Shown: positions 25,091 through 32,645 of the stretch, one piece after another | How positions within the stretch are numbered: position 1 is the stretch's first letter | Layout of the letters: each line of letters begins with the position of its first letter | Position numbers and translations under genes: made by a program | Notes under the pieces: generated by a model | The model's input: only the letters and a program-made list of their open reading frames with translations | The model's database searches: none | What the model was told of the DNA's origin: nothing | Assembly: GCF_001907675.1 (NCBI RefSeq) | Contig: NZ_MPNT01000001.1 | Span: 1 to 64,000, forward strand | Source of the DNA: Mycobacterium paraffinicum | GTDB lineage: Bacteria; Actinomycetota; Actinomycetes; Mycobacteriales; Mycobacteriaceae | Direction: 5' to 3' | Length of the DNA: 64,000 nt

Positions 25091-25432
25091 CTAATCCGCG
25101 GTGTCCGAAAATGGGTCAATGACCGCCTGCGCGGCGGCAACGCCACCTGCACGGTGACGCTGCGTGAACAGCTTCGCCAGGGTTTCCACCCAACTCATCG
25201 CAGTTCCCCGGGAAGTGAACATCGCATGGCCGCAATTCCAGATGCCGGTGCGCTGCTTCACGGTGTCGGTGATATAGCCCACCCAGGTTGTGCGAAGGCC
25301 GTGCGCGCCGGCGATCTCAACATCATCGGAGTCAACGGCGATGATGTGGTCACATTCGCCGTGCTGTTCACATTCCACGTCGTGTTCTATTGCGATGCAG
25401 TAGGCGGTCGGAAAATCGACGAGAGCTGTCAT
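25091..25432 (-). CDS. Unrecognised small protein heading the mce operon
   Basis: 113 residues from the ATG at 25432; the frame stays open to a GTG at 25666, but the extra 78 residues are polar and low in pattern. The protein has a Cys/His cluster (YCIAIEHDVECEQHGECDH) that could bind a metal, then AVDSDDVEIAGAHGLRTTWV, and two tryptophan-containing segments. I know no family for it. It stops directly before yrbEA, so it is likely the first gene of the mce transcript. A frameshift or decay product cannot be excluded. Confidence 0.5.
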   Translation of the reverse strand: MTALVDFPTAYCIAIEHDVECEQHGECDHIIAVDSDDVEIAGAHGLRTTWVGYITDTVKQRTGIWNCGHAMFTSRGTAMSWVETLAKLFTQRHRAGGVAAAQAVIDPFSDTAD

Positions 25433-25703
25433 CGCTTCAACGCGTGGCGGATGTTCTCGACTAGACGCCGAGAGCTGCCGATTACCTCGTCGATCAGCGT
25501 GCGCTTGGCTGTATTCGATGACCGGCGCCTCCCCAATGGAGCTTCGCGCCGCGTGCGACTTATCGGTGGTGACGTTGGCGGTCACGTCGCTGCACCCCTT
25601 CCATCGGCGTCTTGACTCGGGCTGGCGTACTCGGCTCTTCGCGTGACGGTTGTCGCTTGCGTGCACCCGCTGTGCGGGAGATCACACTAGTCGTCCGGCT
25701 GAG

Positions 25704-25736
25704 TTGACGTCAATGACTAAAACTCATTGACTTCAA
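25704..25736. promoter_or_regulatory. 33-bp palindromic operator upstream of the mce operon
   Basis: Arms TTGAcGTCAATGA and TCATTGACtTCAA are separated by 7 bases (CTAAAAC). Twelve of 13 arm positions pair, and the inner 8 pair perfectly. It lies just upstream of the first ORF of the mce cluster and is unlike the KstR site of mce4. It fits a dimeric repressor of TetR or GntR type; no such gene lies next to it. Confidence 0.6.
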
Positions 25737-25883
25737 TTCGATGACCGGTGCCGCTGCCCGGCGTCCGGAGCTAGAAAACCGCGCCGGTGGACACTTGCCG
25801 ACAGCCTTCGTCCGCCCGGCGGATCATGACCTGGCAGTCGTTGCGTGGTTCCGTTCGTCTGATTTCGGCGATCTAGGTGACAC

Positions 25884-25935
25884 ATGAGTCGCGTCATGGG
25901 TTACACCTGTGTCGATGCTCGATGAGTCGCGTCAT
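25884..25935 (+). repeat. Direct repeat in the left end of the IS481 element
   Basis: ATGAGTCGCGTCAT occurs at 25884-25897 and again at 25922-25935, each followed by a GGT-ACA pattern. Doubled motifs of this kind are common at the left ends of mycobacterial IS481 elements and probably bind the transposase. Confidence 0.6.
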
Positions 25936-25953
25936 AGGTGACAGTCATGATGG

Positions 25954-27136
25954 ATGTCCAAAGCGCGTGTGGTCGTCCTTGAAGTCACTAGTGGCCATCG
26001 GTCAGTGACCGGCGCCGCCCGGGCCTACGGGCTCTCGCGGCAACACATCTATCGACTCCTCGCCCGCTATCGGCGAGGGCGGTTTAGAGGCGGTCGAGCC
26101 ACGGTCGCGGCGCCCGGCCAGCAATCCCCGCGCCGTGCCCGACGACGTCATCGCCGCGATCGTGTTGCTCCGGGAAAAGTTGTGCGCCGAGGGGCTAGAT
26201 GCCGGGCCGCTGACCCTGCAGTGGCACCTGGCTCAACAGAACCTGCCCGTGCCGGCCACTTCCACTATCCGGCGCATCCTGCACCACCACGGCTTGATCA
26301 CCCCACAACCACGCAAACGCCCCAAAAGCTCCTACCACCGCTTTGCTGCCGAGCAACCCAACGAATGCTGGCAATCAGACTTCACCCACTGGGCTTTGGC
26401 CGACGGCACCGACGTCGAAATCCTCAACTGGCTCGACGACCACTCCCGCTACTTGCTGGCCTGCACCGCCTACCGGCGCGTCACCGGACCCGACGTCGTG
26501 GCCAGCTTCACCGCCACAACCACCCAATACGGCCTACCCGCGACCACACTCACCGACAACGGCGCCGTCTACACATCCCGATTCACCCACGGCCACAACG
26601 ACTTCGAACGCCTCCTTGCCAGCCTGGGCGTCATCCAGAAAAACGGTCACCCCAACCACCCACAAACCCAAGGCAAAATCGAACGCTTCCACCAAACCCT
26701 CAAACGCTGGCTAGCAGCTCGACCCCACCCCGCCACCAACGCCGAACTGCAAACCCTGCTCGACACATTCCGAACCATCTACAACACCCAACGCACCCAC
26801 CGCGCCCACCCCGGCACCACTACCCCCGAACAGGCCTACCACGCACGACCCAAAGCCCACCCAACAGGCCAAACCAGCCCGCACTTTCGCATCCGCCACG
26901 ACACCGTCGACCGATTCGGCAAACTCACCCTGCGCCACGCCGGCCGCCTACACCACATCGGCGTCGGCCGAACCCACGCACGCACCCGCGTCCTGATCCT
27001 CATCCACGACCTCGACATCCGAATCATCAACGCCGCCACCGGCGAACCCATCCGCCAGCTAACACTGGACCCCACCAGGGACTACCAACCCCGACACACC
27101 CCAACCGGCCGCCCAAAGAAAAAGCCCGAACCCTAA
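25954..27136 (+). pseudogene. IS481-family transposase, frameshifted
   Basis: The N-terminal helix-turn-helix part (RAYGLSRQHIYRLLARY) is in one frame to about 26067. After one extra base at 26066-26069 (TATCGGC where the family has TACGGC), the next frame carries on with GEGGLEAVEPRSRRPASNPR, then the integrase core and C-terminus to 27136. DDE residues are visible: Asp in QSDFTHW, Asp in TLTDNGAVY, and Glu in KIERFHQTL. Apart from the single frameshift the gene looks full length, so the damage is recent. Programmed frameshifting is not known for this family. Confidence 0.85.
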
Positions 27137-27180
27137 ACGAGGGTTCGGACCTATTCCGATGTCCTGAGACATCACAATTG

Positions 27181-27253
27181 TGGAGCTAAGGGGATTCGAA
27201 CCCCTGACCTACTCGATGCGAACGAGTCGCGCTACCAACTGCGCCATAGCCCC
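27181..27253 (-). tRNA. tRNA-Ala (CGC)
   Basis: A 73-base cloverleaf on the minus strand, starting GGGGCTATGGCGCAGTTGG and ending in a discriminator A with no encoded CCA. The anticodon loop TTCGCAT between ACTCG and CGAGT gives anticodon CGC, so it reads GCG alanine codons. The T arm has the standard GGTTCGAAT. Its 3' end faces the low-GC left half of the window. Confidence 0.97.
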
Positions 27254-27303
27254 TGATCGCTAGCAGGCTACCAGCCGCGGGTCGAACCGCCGAAATGCGA
27301 TCG

Positions 27304-28323
27304 CTACTCGCCGACGGCCCGCGGCAAGTCCCTGGGCCAGCCGTAGTTGCGCATCGGCATCGCGTAGTCCAGGTGCTCGAAGATCGGGTCTTCGTCGTCG
27401 ATCTCCAGCACCACCGCGCCCGGGCGCCGCAGCCGCGACGGGACCACGTCGTAGTCGCGGTCGTAGGCGTTCTCCACGCCCATACGCGCCCGCGCCATCC
27501 GCTGCATCCGGCGGCGACGGACCTTCTCCTCGATGCGGGTCTGGCGCCGAAGATAAGCCAGGTACAGCAGCGTCACGGCAGTGGCGCCGCCGCACGCCCA
27601 CCAGGCGGTCGGCGAGATCTTGAACGCGGCCGTGGCCGTGCCGACCAGCACGACGGCCATCACCATCAACACGCGCTTGCGGAAGGCGTACTTGCGGGCG
27701 CTGACCGCGGCGGCGGTCGTGGTGTCGAAGCGGCGGCGCCGGGAGGCGTTCCGCGGGACCGGCGGCGGCATCTCCTCGTCGCCGGCCTCGGCCTCCGGCT
27801 CCAGACCCGACGAGTCCTCGACGTATTCGAAGCCCTCGTCGGCTTCGTCGCCGGCGTGCGCCACCACGTCGGTGTCGGAATCCTCGTCGGCTTCGTCGGC
27901 CTCGGGTCCGTCCTCGACGATCGCTTCGACACCGGCCGGCAGCGCCTGGGAATCCTCGACGACATCGACGTCGAGGTAGTCGGGCTCGGTGCGCTCGGGC
28001 GTCGCGAGCTTCATAACGACGGGGCGCGCGGCCTGCAGCTCCTCGGTGTCGTGCTCTTCGTCTTTCTCATCCTCGGCGAGGTCGAGCTCGCTGTCGGCGG
28101 AGTCTTCCGGCGGCGTCCAGTTGGGATCGCTGCGATGACCCGCGGCCGGACCGCTGCGCTTGATCAAGCGAGAATTCGCGCCACCGTTGAGGACTCGGGT
28201 CGCCAGCGCCACGTCGCTGGTGCGGCGCACGGCGTCGCGTTTGCTGACGAGCATGGGCACCAAGACGAACAGCCAGAGCACTACGAGCGAGATCCACAAC
28301 AGTGACTGCGGAATGCTTGGCAT
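27304..28323 (-). CDS. glpR: GlpR/SepX-type divisome membrane protein (Rv0996 homologue)
   Basis: 339 residues: one N-terminal membrane helix (SLLWISLVVLWLFVLVPMLV), a long acidic disordered middle, two helices near 245-290 (VLMVMAVVLVGTATAAF and WWACGGATAVTLLYLAYL) and a basic C-terminus. This is the protein annotated as the receptor for the gephyrin-like Glp and known in Streptomyces as SepX, which joins FtsZ-ring components. The glp/moeA gene sits two genes away on the same strand, matching that partnership. ATG at 28323 chosen; the upstream extension lacks pattern. Confidence 0.88.
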   Translation of the reverse strand: MPSIPQSLLWISLVVLWLFVLVPMLVSKRDAVRRTSDVALATRVLNGGANSRLIKRSGPAAGHRSDPNWTPPEDSADSELDLAEDEKDEEHDTEELQAARPVVMKLATPERTEPDYLDVDVVEDSQALPAGVEAIVEDGPEADEADEDSDTDVVAHAGDEADEGFEYVEDSSGLEPEAEAGDEEMPPPVPRNASRRRRFDTTTAAAVSARKYAFRKRVLMVMAVVLVGTATAAFKISPTAWWACGGATAVTLLYLAYLRRQTRIEEKVRRRRMQRMARARMGVENAYDRDYDVVPSRLRRPGAVVLEIDDEDPIFEHLDYAMPMRNYGWPRDLPRAVGE

Positions 28324-28399
28324 GACGACCTGCTCTCTTCGGTTCCGATCCCGCGAAGCCCATCGGAGGCCAGCGCGGCCGGGTCTAGGTGACCAGGAC

Positions 28400-28417
28400 A
28401 ATTACACACCTGTAATT
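28400..28417. promoter_or_regulatory. Palindrome upstream of glpR
   Basis: AATTACA-CACC-TGTAATT is a perfect inverted repeat with 7-base arms and a 4-base spacer, 76 bases before the glpR start and AT-rich against its surroundings. It could be a regulator site for the glpR or rimJ side. The binder is unknown. Confidence 0.4.
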
Positions 28418-28497
28418 TGCCTCCCACAAGCACCATGAGTCACTCGTGTCGCGATAGCCACATACCGGCGCCGGCACGACCGCCACGGGCGGCGCGC

Positions 28498-29172
28498 TCA
28501 CACCCAGCTGGCGTGCCCGCCGCGGACCAGGGTCGACGCGACCGATCCCGACACCTCTTCGGCCGTGATGGCCATCAACAAGTGGTCCCGCCAGGCCTTG
28601 TCGACCTCCAGGTAGCGCTGCAACAGCCCCTCCTGGCGGAAGCCAACCTTCGCCAGGACGGCGCGGCTGGCGACGTTCTCGGGCCGCACGGTGGCCTCCA
28701 CGCGGTGCAGCATCACCGGACCGAAGCAGTGGTCCAGGCCCAGCGCCAACGCCGCCGTGGCCACCCCGCCCCCGGTCGCCGAGCGCGGCACCCAGTAGCC
28801 GATCCACGCCGACCGCAACGCCCCGTGAGTGACGTTGCCGATGGTCAACTGGCCACAGAACCGCCCGTCGAGCTCGATGACGTAGGGCAGCATGCGGCCC
28901 GCCCGGGCCTCGGCACGCAGGCCGGAGCACAGCGCCGGCCACGCGGCGACCGTGTGCCGGGTCGTCCAATCGGTGTCCGCGCTGGGCTCCCACGGCTCGA
29001 GGTGGGCGCGGTCCGCCAACCGGATGCGGCTCCATTGGGCGCCGTCGCGCATCCGCACCGCCCGCAGCCGCACCACTCCCGCCGACACCCGCAACGGGCC
29101 GACGTCCAGCGGCCAACCCGGGTGACGGGCGTTGGTGCGCAACAGGTTCACGAGCTGGCGGAGTCGTTGCAC
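28498..29172 (-). CDS. rimJ: GNAT-family N-acetyltransferase, RimJ type (Rv0995 homologue)
   Basis: 224 residues of the GNAT fold in the RimJ/RimL branch, which acetylates protein N-termini. The acetyl-CoA binding part is clear (RSATGGGVATAALALGLDHC), as are WIGYWV and ENVASRAVLAKVGFRQEG, the family's paired motifs. It lies directly after moeA on the same strand (stop and start adjacent at 29172/29173). The exact substrate in mycobacteria is not known. Confidence 0.9.
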   Translation of the reverse strand: MQRLRQLVNLLRTNARHPGWPLDVGPLRVSAGVVRLRAVRMRDGAQWSRIRLADRAHLEPWEPSADTDWTTRHTVAAWPALCSGLRAEARAGRMLPYVIELDGRFCGQLTIGNVTHGALRSAWIGYWVPRSATGGGVATAALALGLDHCFGPVMLHRVEATVRPENVASRAVLAKVGFRQEGLLQRYLEVDKAWRDHLLMAITAEEVSGSVASTLVRGGHASWV

Positions 29173-30465
29173 TTAACCGCGCTGAGCCAGGAAGGCGACA
29201 TCGACGATTTCGCCGGTGCGGATCTGTTCGGCGCCGCTGGGCACCACCACGAGGCAGTTCGCTTCGGCGAGTGTGGCCAGCAGGTGCGAGGACGCCCCGG
29301 GCGGCCCGCCCAGCGCCTGTACCAGATATTCGCCGGTCTCCTGGTCGCGCATCAGCTGGCCGCGCAGGTAGCCCTTGCGCCCGGCGACCGACGTGATCGG
29401 CGACAGCGTGCGGGCCTGCACGATCCGGCGCATCGGTTGACGCTTGCCCAGCGAAAGCCGGATCAGCGGCCGCACCATCACCTCGAAGACCACCAGCGCG
29501 CTGACGGGGTTGGCGGGCAGCAGAAACGTCGGCACGCCGTCGCGGCCCAACTGACCGAAGCCCTGGACGGATCCGGGGTGCATGGCGACGCGGACGACTT
29601 CCATCTCGCCCAGCTCGGAAAGGACCGAGCGCACCGCCTCGGCCGCGGCGCCGCCGACCCCGCCGGCGATCACCACCACTTCGGCGCGGTTGATCTGACC
29701 CTCGACGGTGTCGCGGAATTCCTTGGGGTCGTTGCTGACGATGCCGACGCGGTTGACCTCCGCACCGGCATCGCGCGCCGCCGCCGCCAGTGCATAGGAG
29801 TTGACGTCGTAGACCTGGCCGTTGCCCGGGGTGCGGGAGATGTCGACCAGTTCACCGCCGACGGCCAATACCGTCACCCTGGGCCGTGGATGCACCAGCA
29901 CGCGCTCGCGCCCGACCGCCGCGAGCAGCCCGACCTGCGCCGCGCCGATCACCGTGCCGGCGCGCACCGCGACGTCGCCGGGCTGCACGTCGTCGCCGGT
30001 GCGGCGCACGTAGGCGCCCGAGGGCGCGCCGCGCAGGATCCGCACCCGCTTGCTCCCGCCGTCGGTCCAGCGCAGCGGGATCACGGCGTCGGCGAGGGTG
30101 GGCAGCGGGGCGCCCGTGTGCACGCGGGCGGCCTGGCGAGGTTGCAGGCGGCTGGGCGTGCGCGCGCCGGCCTCGACGGTTCCCATCACCGGCAGGACCA
30201 GGCCTTCGCGCCGGTCTTCGTCCAGCTCGGCGTCGCCGGGTGGCTCGGGCAGGCTGTCGGCTCCCACTTCGCCGACGCCGAGCACGTCGACGCTGCGCAC
30301 CGCGTAGCCGTCGATCGCGGCTTGGTCGAAGCCGGGCATGGGCCGTTCGGTGACCACTTCCTCGGCACACATCAATCCCTGCGCCTCGGCGATGGCCACC
30401 CGGATGGGCCGCGGGGCCACCGCGGCAGCGGTTATCCGGGCCTGCTGCTCTTCAACAGAACGCAC
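29173..30465 (-). CDS. moeA: MoeA-family molybdotransferase / gephyrin-like Glp (Rv0994 homologue)
   Basis: 430 residues with the MoeA domain order: N-terminal cap (PMPGFDQAAIDGYAVRSVDV), the MoeA catalytic domain (VTVLAVGGELVDI, NSYALAAAARDAGAEV, VVIAGGVGGAAAEA) and a C-terminal beta domain. MoeA inserts molybdate into molybdopterin. In actinobacteria this copy (Glp) also acts in cell division with GlpR, whose gene is close by. Here the usual TGGVS is GGVGGAA, a hint that the enzymatic role may be weakened. It follows galU by 112 bases. Confidence 0.88.
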   Translation of the reverse strand: MRSVEEQQARITAAAVAPRPIRVAIAEAQGLMCAEEVVTERPMPGFDQAAIDGYAVRSVDVLGVGEVGADSLPEPPGDAELDEDRREGLVLPVMGTVEAGARTPSRLQPRQAARVHTGAPLPTLADAVIPLRWTDGGSKRVRILRGAPSGAYVRRTGDDVQPGDVAVRAGTVIGAAQVGLLAAVGRERVLVHPRPRVTVLAVGGELVDISRTPGNGQVYDVNSYALAAAARDAGAEVNRVGIVSNDPKEFRDTVEGQINRAEVVVIAGGVGGAAAEAVRSVLSELGEMEVVRVAMHPGSVQGFGQLGRDGVPTFLLPANPVSALVVFEVMVRPLIRLSLGKRQPMRRIVQARTLSPITSVAGRKGYLRGQLMRDQETGEYLVQALGGPPGASSHLLATLAEANCLVVVPSGAEQIRTGEIVDVAFLAQRG

Positions 30466-30474
30466 AGCGCGCCT

Positions 30475-30523
30475 CTCTGCCCTCTTTGCCCTGGCGGGCT
30501 CTGCCCTCTAATGCCCTGGCGGG
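30475..30523. repeat. Tandem duplication between galU and moeA
   Basis: Two copies of a 24- to 25-base unit (CTCTGCCCTCT, then TGCCCTGGCGGG) lie head to tail at 30475-30498 and 30499-30523, and a partial third copy (CTGCCCTGAACGGG) follows. Each copy can form a short GCCC/GGGC stem. Copy number may vary between strains. Confidence 0.7.
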
Positions 30524-30577
30524 CACCGCCGCCACTGCCCTGAACGGGCGCCGTGGTGGACCGGGCGTATCGGCCGG

Positions 30578-31489
30578 CTACTTCTCGGCCAGGCCTAACC
30601 GCGCCACCAACCATCGCCGCAAATCCGGGCCGTAGTCGTCACGGTCCAATGCAAAGTCAACCGCAGCCTTGAGGTAGCCGCCGGGATTTCCCAAGTCGTG
30701 TCGAGATCCGTGGTGCACGACGACATGCACGGGGTGGCCCTCCGCGATGAGCAAGGCGATCGCATCGGTGAGCTGGACTTCGCCGCCCACCCCGCGGTGG
30801 ACGCGGCGCAACGCGTCGAAGATGGCGCGGTCGAGCACGTAGCGGCCGGCGGCGGCGAACAGCGATGGGGCGTCCTCGCGCTTGGGCTTCTCCACCATGC
30901 CGCTGACCTTCAGCACGTCCGGGTTGTCGTCGCCGGGCACCGGCTCGACGTCGAAAACCCCGTAGGCGCTTACCTCTTCCGGGGCCACCCCGATGGCGCA
31001 CAACACGGTGCCGCCGTATTGCGCCCGCACCTTCGCCATCGTCTCGAGGACGCCGGTCGGCAGCACCAGATCGTCGGGCAGCAGCACCATCACGGCGTCG
31101 TCGTCGGACGTCAGGGCGGGCTCCACGCAGCTTATGGCGTGCCCCAGGCCGAGCGGTTCGGCCTGCACGACGGACTCGACCTTGATTAGCTGTGGCGCGC
31201 GCCGCACCTTGTCGAGCATCGCCTTCTTACCGCGCGCCTCGAGCGTTCCTTCGAGGACCAGGTCCTCAACGAAGTGCGCGACGACGCCGTCCTTGCCCTC
31301 CGAGGTGATGATCACGAGGCGGTCGGCGCCCGCCTCGGCCGCCTCGGCGGCCACCAGCTCGATGCCGGGGGTGTCGACGACCGGCAGCAGCTCCTTGGGC
31401 ACCGTTTTCGTCGCGGGCAGGAAGCGGGTACCAAGCCCGGCAGCGGGCACGATCGCCGTGTGTGGGACCACCACTTTTGGGCTTGACAT
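30578..31489 (-). CDS. galU: UTP-glucose-1-phosphate uridylyltransferase
   Basis: 303 residues; makes UDP-glucose for trehalose, glycolipid and arabinogalactan synthesis. The nucleotide-binding start is GLGTRFLPATKTVPKELLPV with the catalytic Lys in PKELLP, followed by VEKPKREDAPS and GGEVQLTDAI, all typical. Normal length. It is divergent from the cycloligase gene with 76 bases between, so the two share a promoter region. Confidence 0.95.
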   Translation of the reverse strand: MSSPKVVVPHTAIVPAAGLGTRFLPATKTVPKELLPVVDTPGIELVAAEAAEAGADRLVIITSEGKDGVVAHFVEDLVLEGTLEARGKKAMLDKVRRAPQLIKVESVVQAEPLGLGHAISCVEPALTSDDDAVMVLLPDDLVLPTGVLETMAKVRAQYGGTVLCAIGVAPEEVSAYGVFDVEPVPGDDNPDVLKVSGMVEKPKREDAPSLFAAAGRYVLDRAIFDALRRVHRGVGGEVQLTDAIALLIAEGHPVHVVVHHGSRHDLGNPGGYLKAAVDFALDRDDYGPDLRRWLVARLGLAEK

Positions 31490-31565
31490 TGTTCACACGA
31501 TAACCCGATGGGGGTTTGCCGAGTCGATGTGGCGCGGCCAAACATCGGGCTGCCAAGGTTGATGC

Positions 31566-32171
31566 ATGGCGACCACCGGTAAGGCCGCGTTGCGGGCCCA
31601 GCTGCAGGCGGCCCGCCGCCGCGTTGCCGATCACGTTCGCGCGGAGGAGTCCCGGATGTTGAGCGGGCGACTGGAAGCCGCGGAAAGCATCCTGAGCAGC
31701 GGTGACACCGTGTGCGCGTACGTGCCGGTAGGCGCCGAACCCGGGTCGATAGACATGCTCGACGTGTTGCTACGGCGGTCCGGGCGGGTGCTGCTGCCGG
31801 TTGCGCGCACCGACACCGCCGGCGGGGCGCTGCCGTTGCGCTGGGGCGAATACCGGCCCGGCACCCTGACGTCCGCGCGCTGGGGATTGCTGGAGCCGCC
31901 GGAGCCGTGGCTCCCGGCTGCTGCCATCGCCGGGGCGAGCCTGATCCTGGTGCCGTCGTTGGCCGTCGACCGTTCCGGCGTCCGGTTGGGCCGCGGTCGC
32001 GGGTTCTACGATCGCTCGCTGGGCGACCGGGACCCGCACGCGCGGCTGGTCGCGGTCGTACGCGACGCGGAGTTGGTCGACCACTTGCCCGCCGAGCCGC
32101 ACGACATTCCGATGACCGACGCCCTGACGCCGCGAGGGGGCCTAGTCGCTCTCAAACTCGGGAATGAGTGA
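31566..32171 (+). CDS. 5-formyltetrahydrofolate cyclo-ligase (Rv0992c homologue)
   Basis: 201 residues; converts 5-formyl-THF to 5,10-methenyl-THF with ATP. The nucleotide-binding loop is GVRLGRGRGFYDRSL (family pattern RLGxGxGYYDR), and the N-terminal RRRVADHVRAEES helix is typical. Tyr is replaced by Phe in GFYD, which is tolerated in relatives. It is divergent from galU and leads toward the CIRCE-regulated chaperone gene. Confidence 0.9.
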   Translation: MATTGKAALRAQLQAARRRVADHVRAEESRMLSGRLEAAESILSSGDTVCAYVPVGAEPGSIDMLDVLLRRSGRVLLPVARTDTAGGALPLRWGEYRPGTLTSARWGLLEPPEPWLPAAAIAGASLILVPSLAVDRSGVRLGRGRGFYDRSLGDRDPHARLVAVVRDAELVDHLPAEPHDIPMTDALTPRGGLVALKLGNE

Positions 32172-32186
32172 CGTCACGTGGCGGTT

Positions 32187-32213
32187 CTAGCACTTGAGAC
32201 GTTAGAGTGCTAA
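32187..32213 (+). promoter_or_regulatory. CIRCE element (HrcA operator)
   Basis: CTAGCACTT-N9-GAGTGCTAA matches the CIRCE consensus TTAGCACTC-N9-GAGTGCTAA with the exact 9-base spacer and a perfect right arm. It lies 28 bases before the GTG of the FmdB/Ruc gene, so heat-shock control by HrcA is expected. A separate GTGACGTCAC palindrome lies at 32168-32177. Confidence 0.85.
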
Positions 32214-32241
32214 CAGACTTTGCAATCATCCGGAGGTTTTC

Positions 32242-32577
32242 GTGCCGACTTACAGCTATCAGTGCACCGAGTGCGACGATCGCTTCGACATCGTGCAGGC
32301 CTTCACCGACGACGCGCTGACCACCTGCAAGCGCTGCTCCGGGCGGCTGCGCAAGCGCTTCAACTCCGTCGGCGTGGTGTTCAAGGGCAGCGGCTTCTAC
32401 CGCACCGACAGCCGCGAGTCCGGCAAGAAGGCCACGAGCTCGACCAACGGGTCCTCGTCGACCGACTCGGGCTCCAACGGAGCGTCAGGCTCCAACGGCG
32501 CGTCGAGCGAGAAGTCCGGCTCGAGCGAAAAGTCGACCAGCAATTCCACGGCGTCCACCGCAGCCGCCTCGAGCTAA
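32242..32577 (+). CDS. ruc: FmdB-type zinc-ribbon redox chaperone (Rv0991c/Ruc homologue)
   Basis: 111 residues with GTG start after the ribosome site GGAGG. The N-terminal zinc ribbon has two Cys pairs (QCTECDDRFD and CKRCSGRLRK), and the second half is a disordered Ser/Thr/Asn/Gly tail (SSTNGSSSTDSGSNGASGSN). The M. tuberculosis homologue is known as an oxidation-activated chaperone that works with the Hsp70 system: zinc-bound Cys oxidise to switch it on. The CIRCE box agrees with heat-shock control. Confidence 0.9.
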   Translation: MPTYSYQCTECDDRFDIVQAFTDDALTTCKRCSGRLRKRFNSVGVVFKGSGFYRTDSRESGKKATSSTNGSSSTDSGSNGASGSNGASSEKSGSSEKSTSNSTASTAAASS

Positions 32578-32645
32578 CCGGGTTATCCACAAACGCCGCA
32601 CCCGACGGCATTCGCCGCGGACAGCGGCGCGCCTAACGTTGCGGT

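Larger units (their letters stand above)
25877..27176 (+). mobile_element. IS481-family insertion sequence, inactive
   Basis: About 1.3 kb. The right end reads, on the minus strand, TGTGATGTCTCAGGACATCG from 27176 inward. The left end begins near 25877 with GGTGACACATGAGTCGCG and carries two copies of the repeated terminal motif. The two ends match only loosely, and I see no clear target-site duplication. The right end stops 4 bases before the tRNA-Ala 3' end. The transposase gene inside is frameshifted. Confidence 0.65.

Noticed and set aside
25154..25615. Long plus-strand frame opposite the first mce-operon gene
   Set aside because: It is the shadow of the minus-strand frame. It has no family pattern and no ribosome site, and the minus-strand reading fits the operon better.
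25709..25731. KstR-type site for the mce operon
   Set aside because: The palindrome lacks the AACnnGTT core, so it is not a KstR box.
26060..26075. Programmed -1/+1 frameshift in the IS481 transposase
   Set aside because: There is no slippery run at the site, and IS481 transposases are made from one frame. A mutation is simpler.
30484..30524. CRISPR or terminator reading of the galU-moeA repeat
   Set aside because: Units are directly adjacent without spacers, so it is not CRISPR. Stems are only 4 bases with no T-run, so a terminator is weak.
28417..30543. 708-residue plus-strand frame across rimJ and moeA
   Set aside because: It is an antisense open frame caused by high GC. The minus-strand genes have clear family motifs and this one has none.
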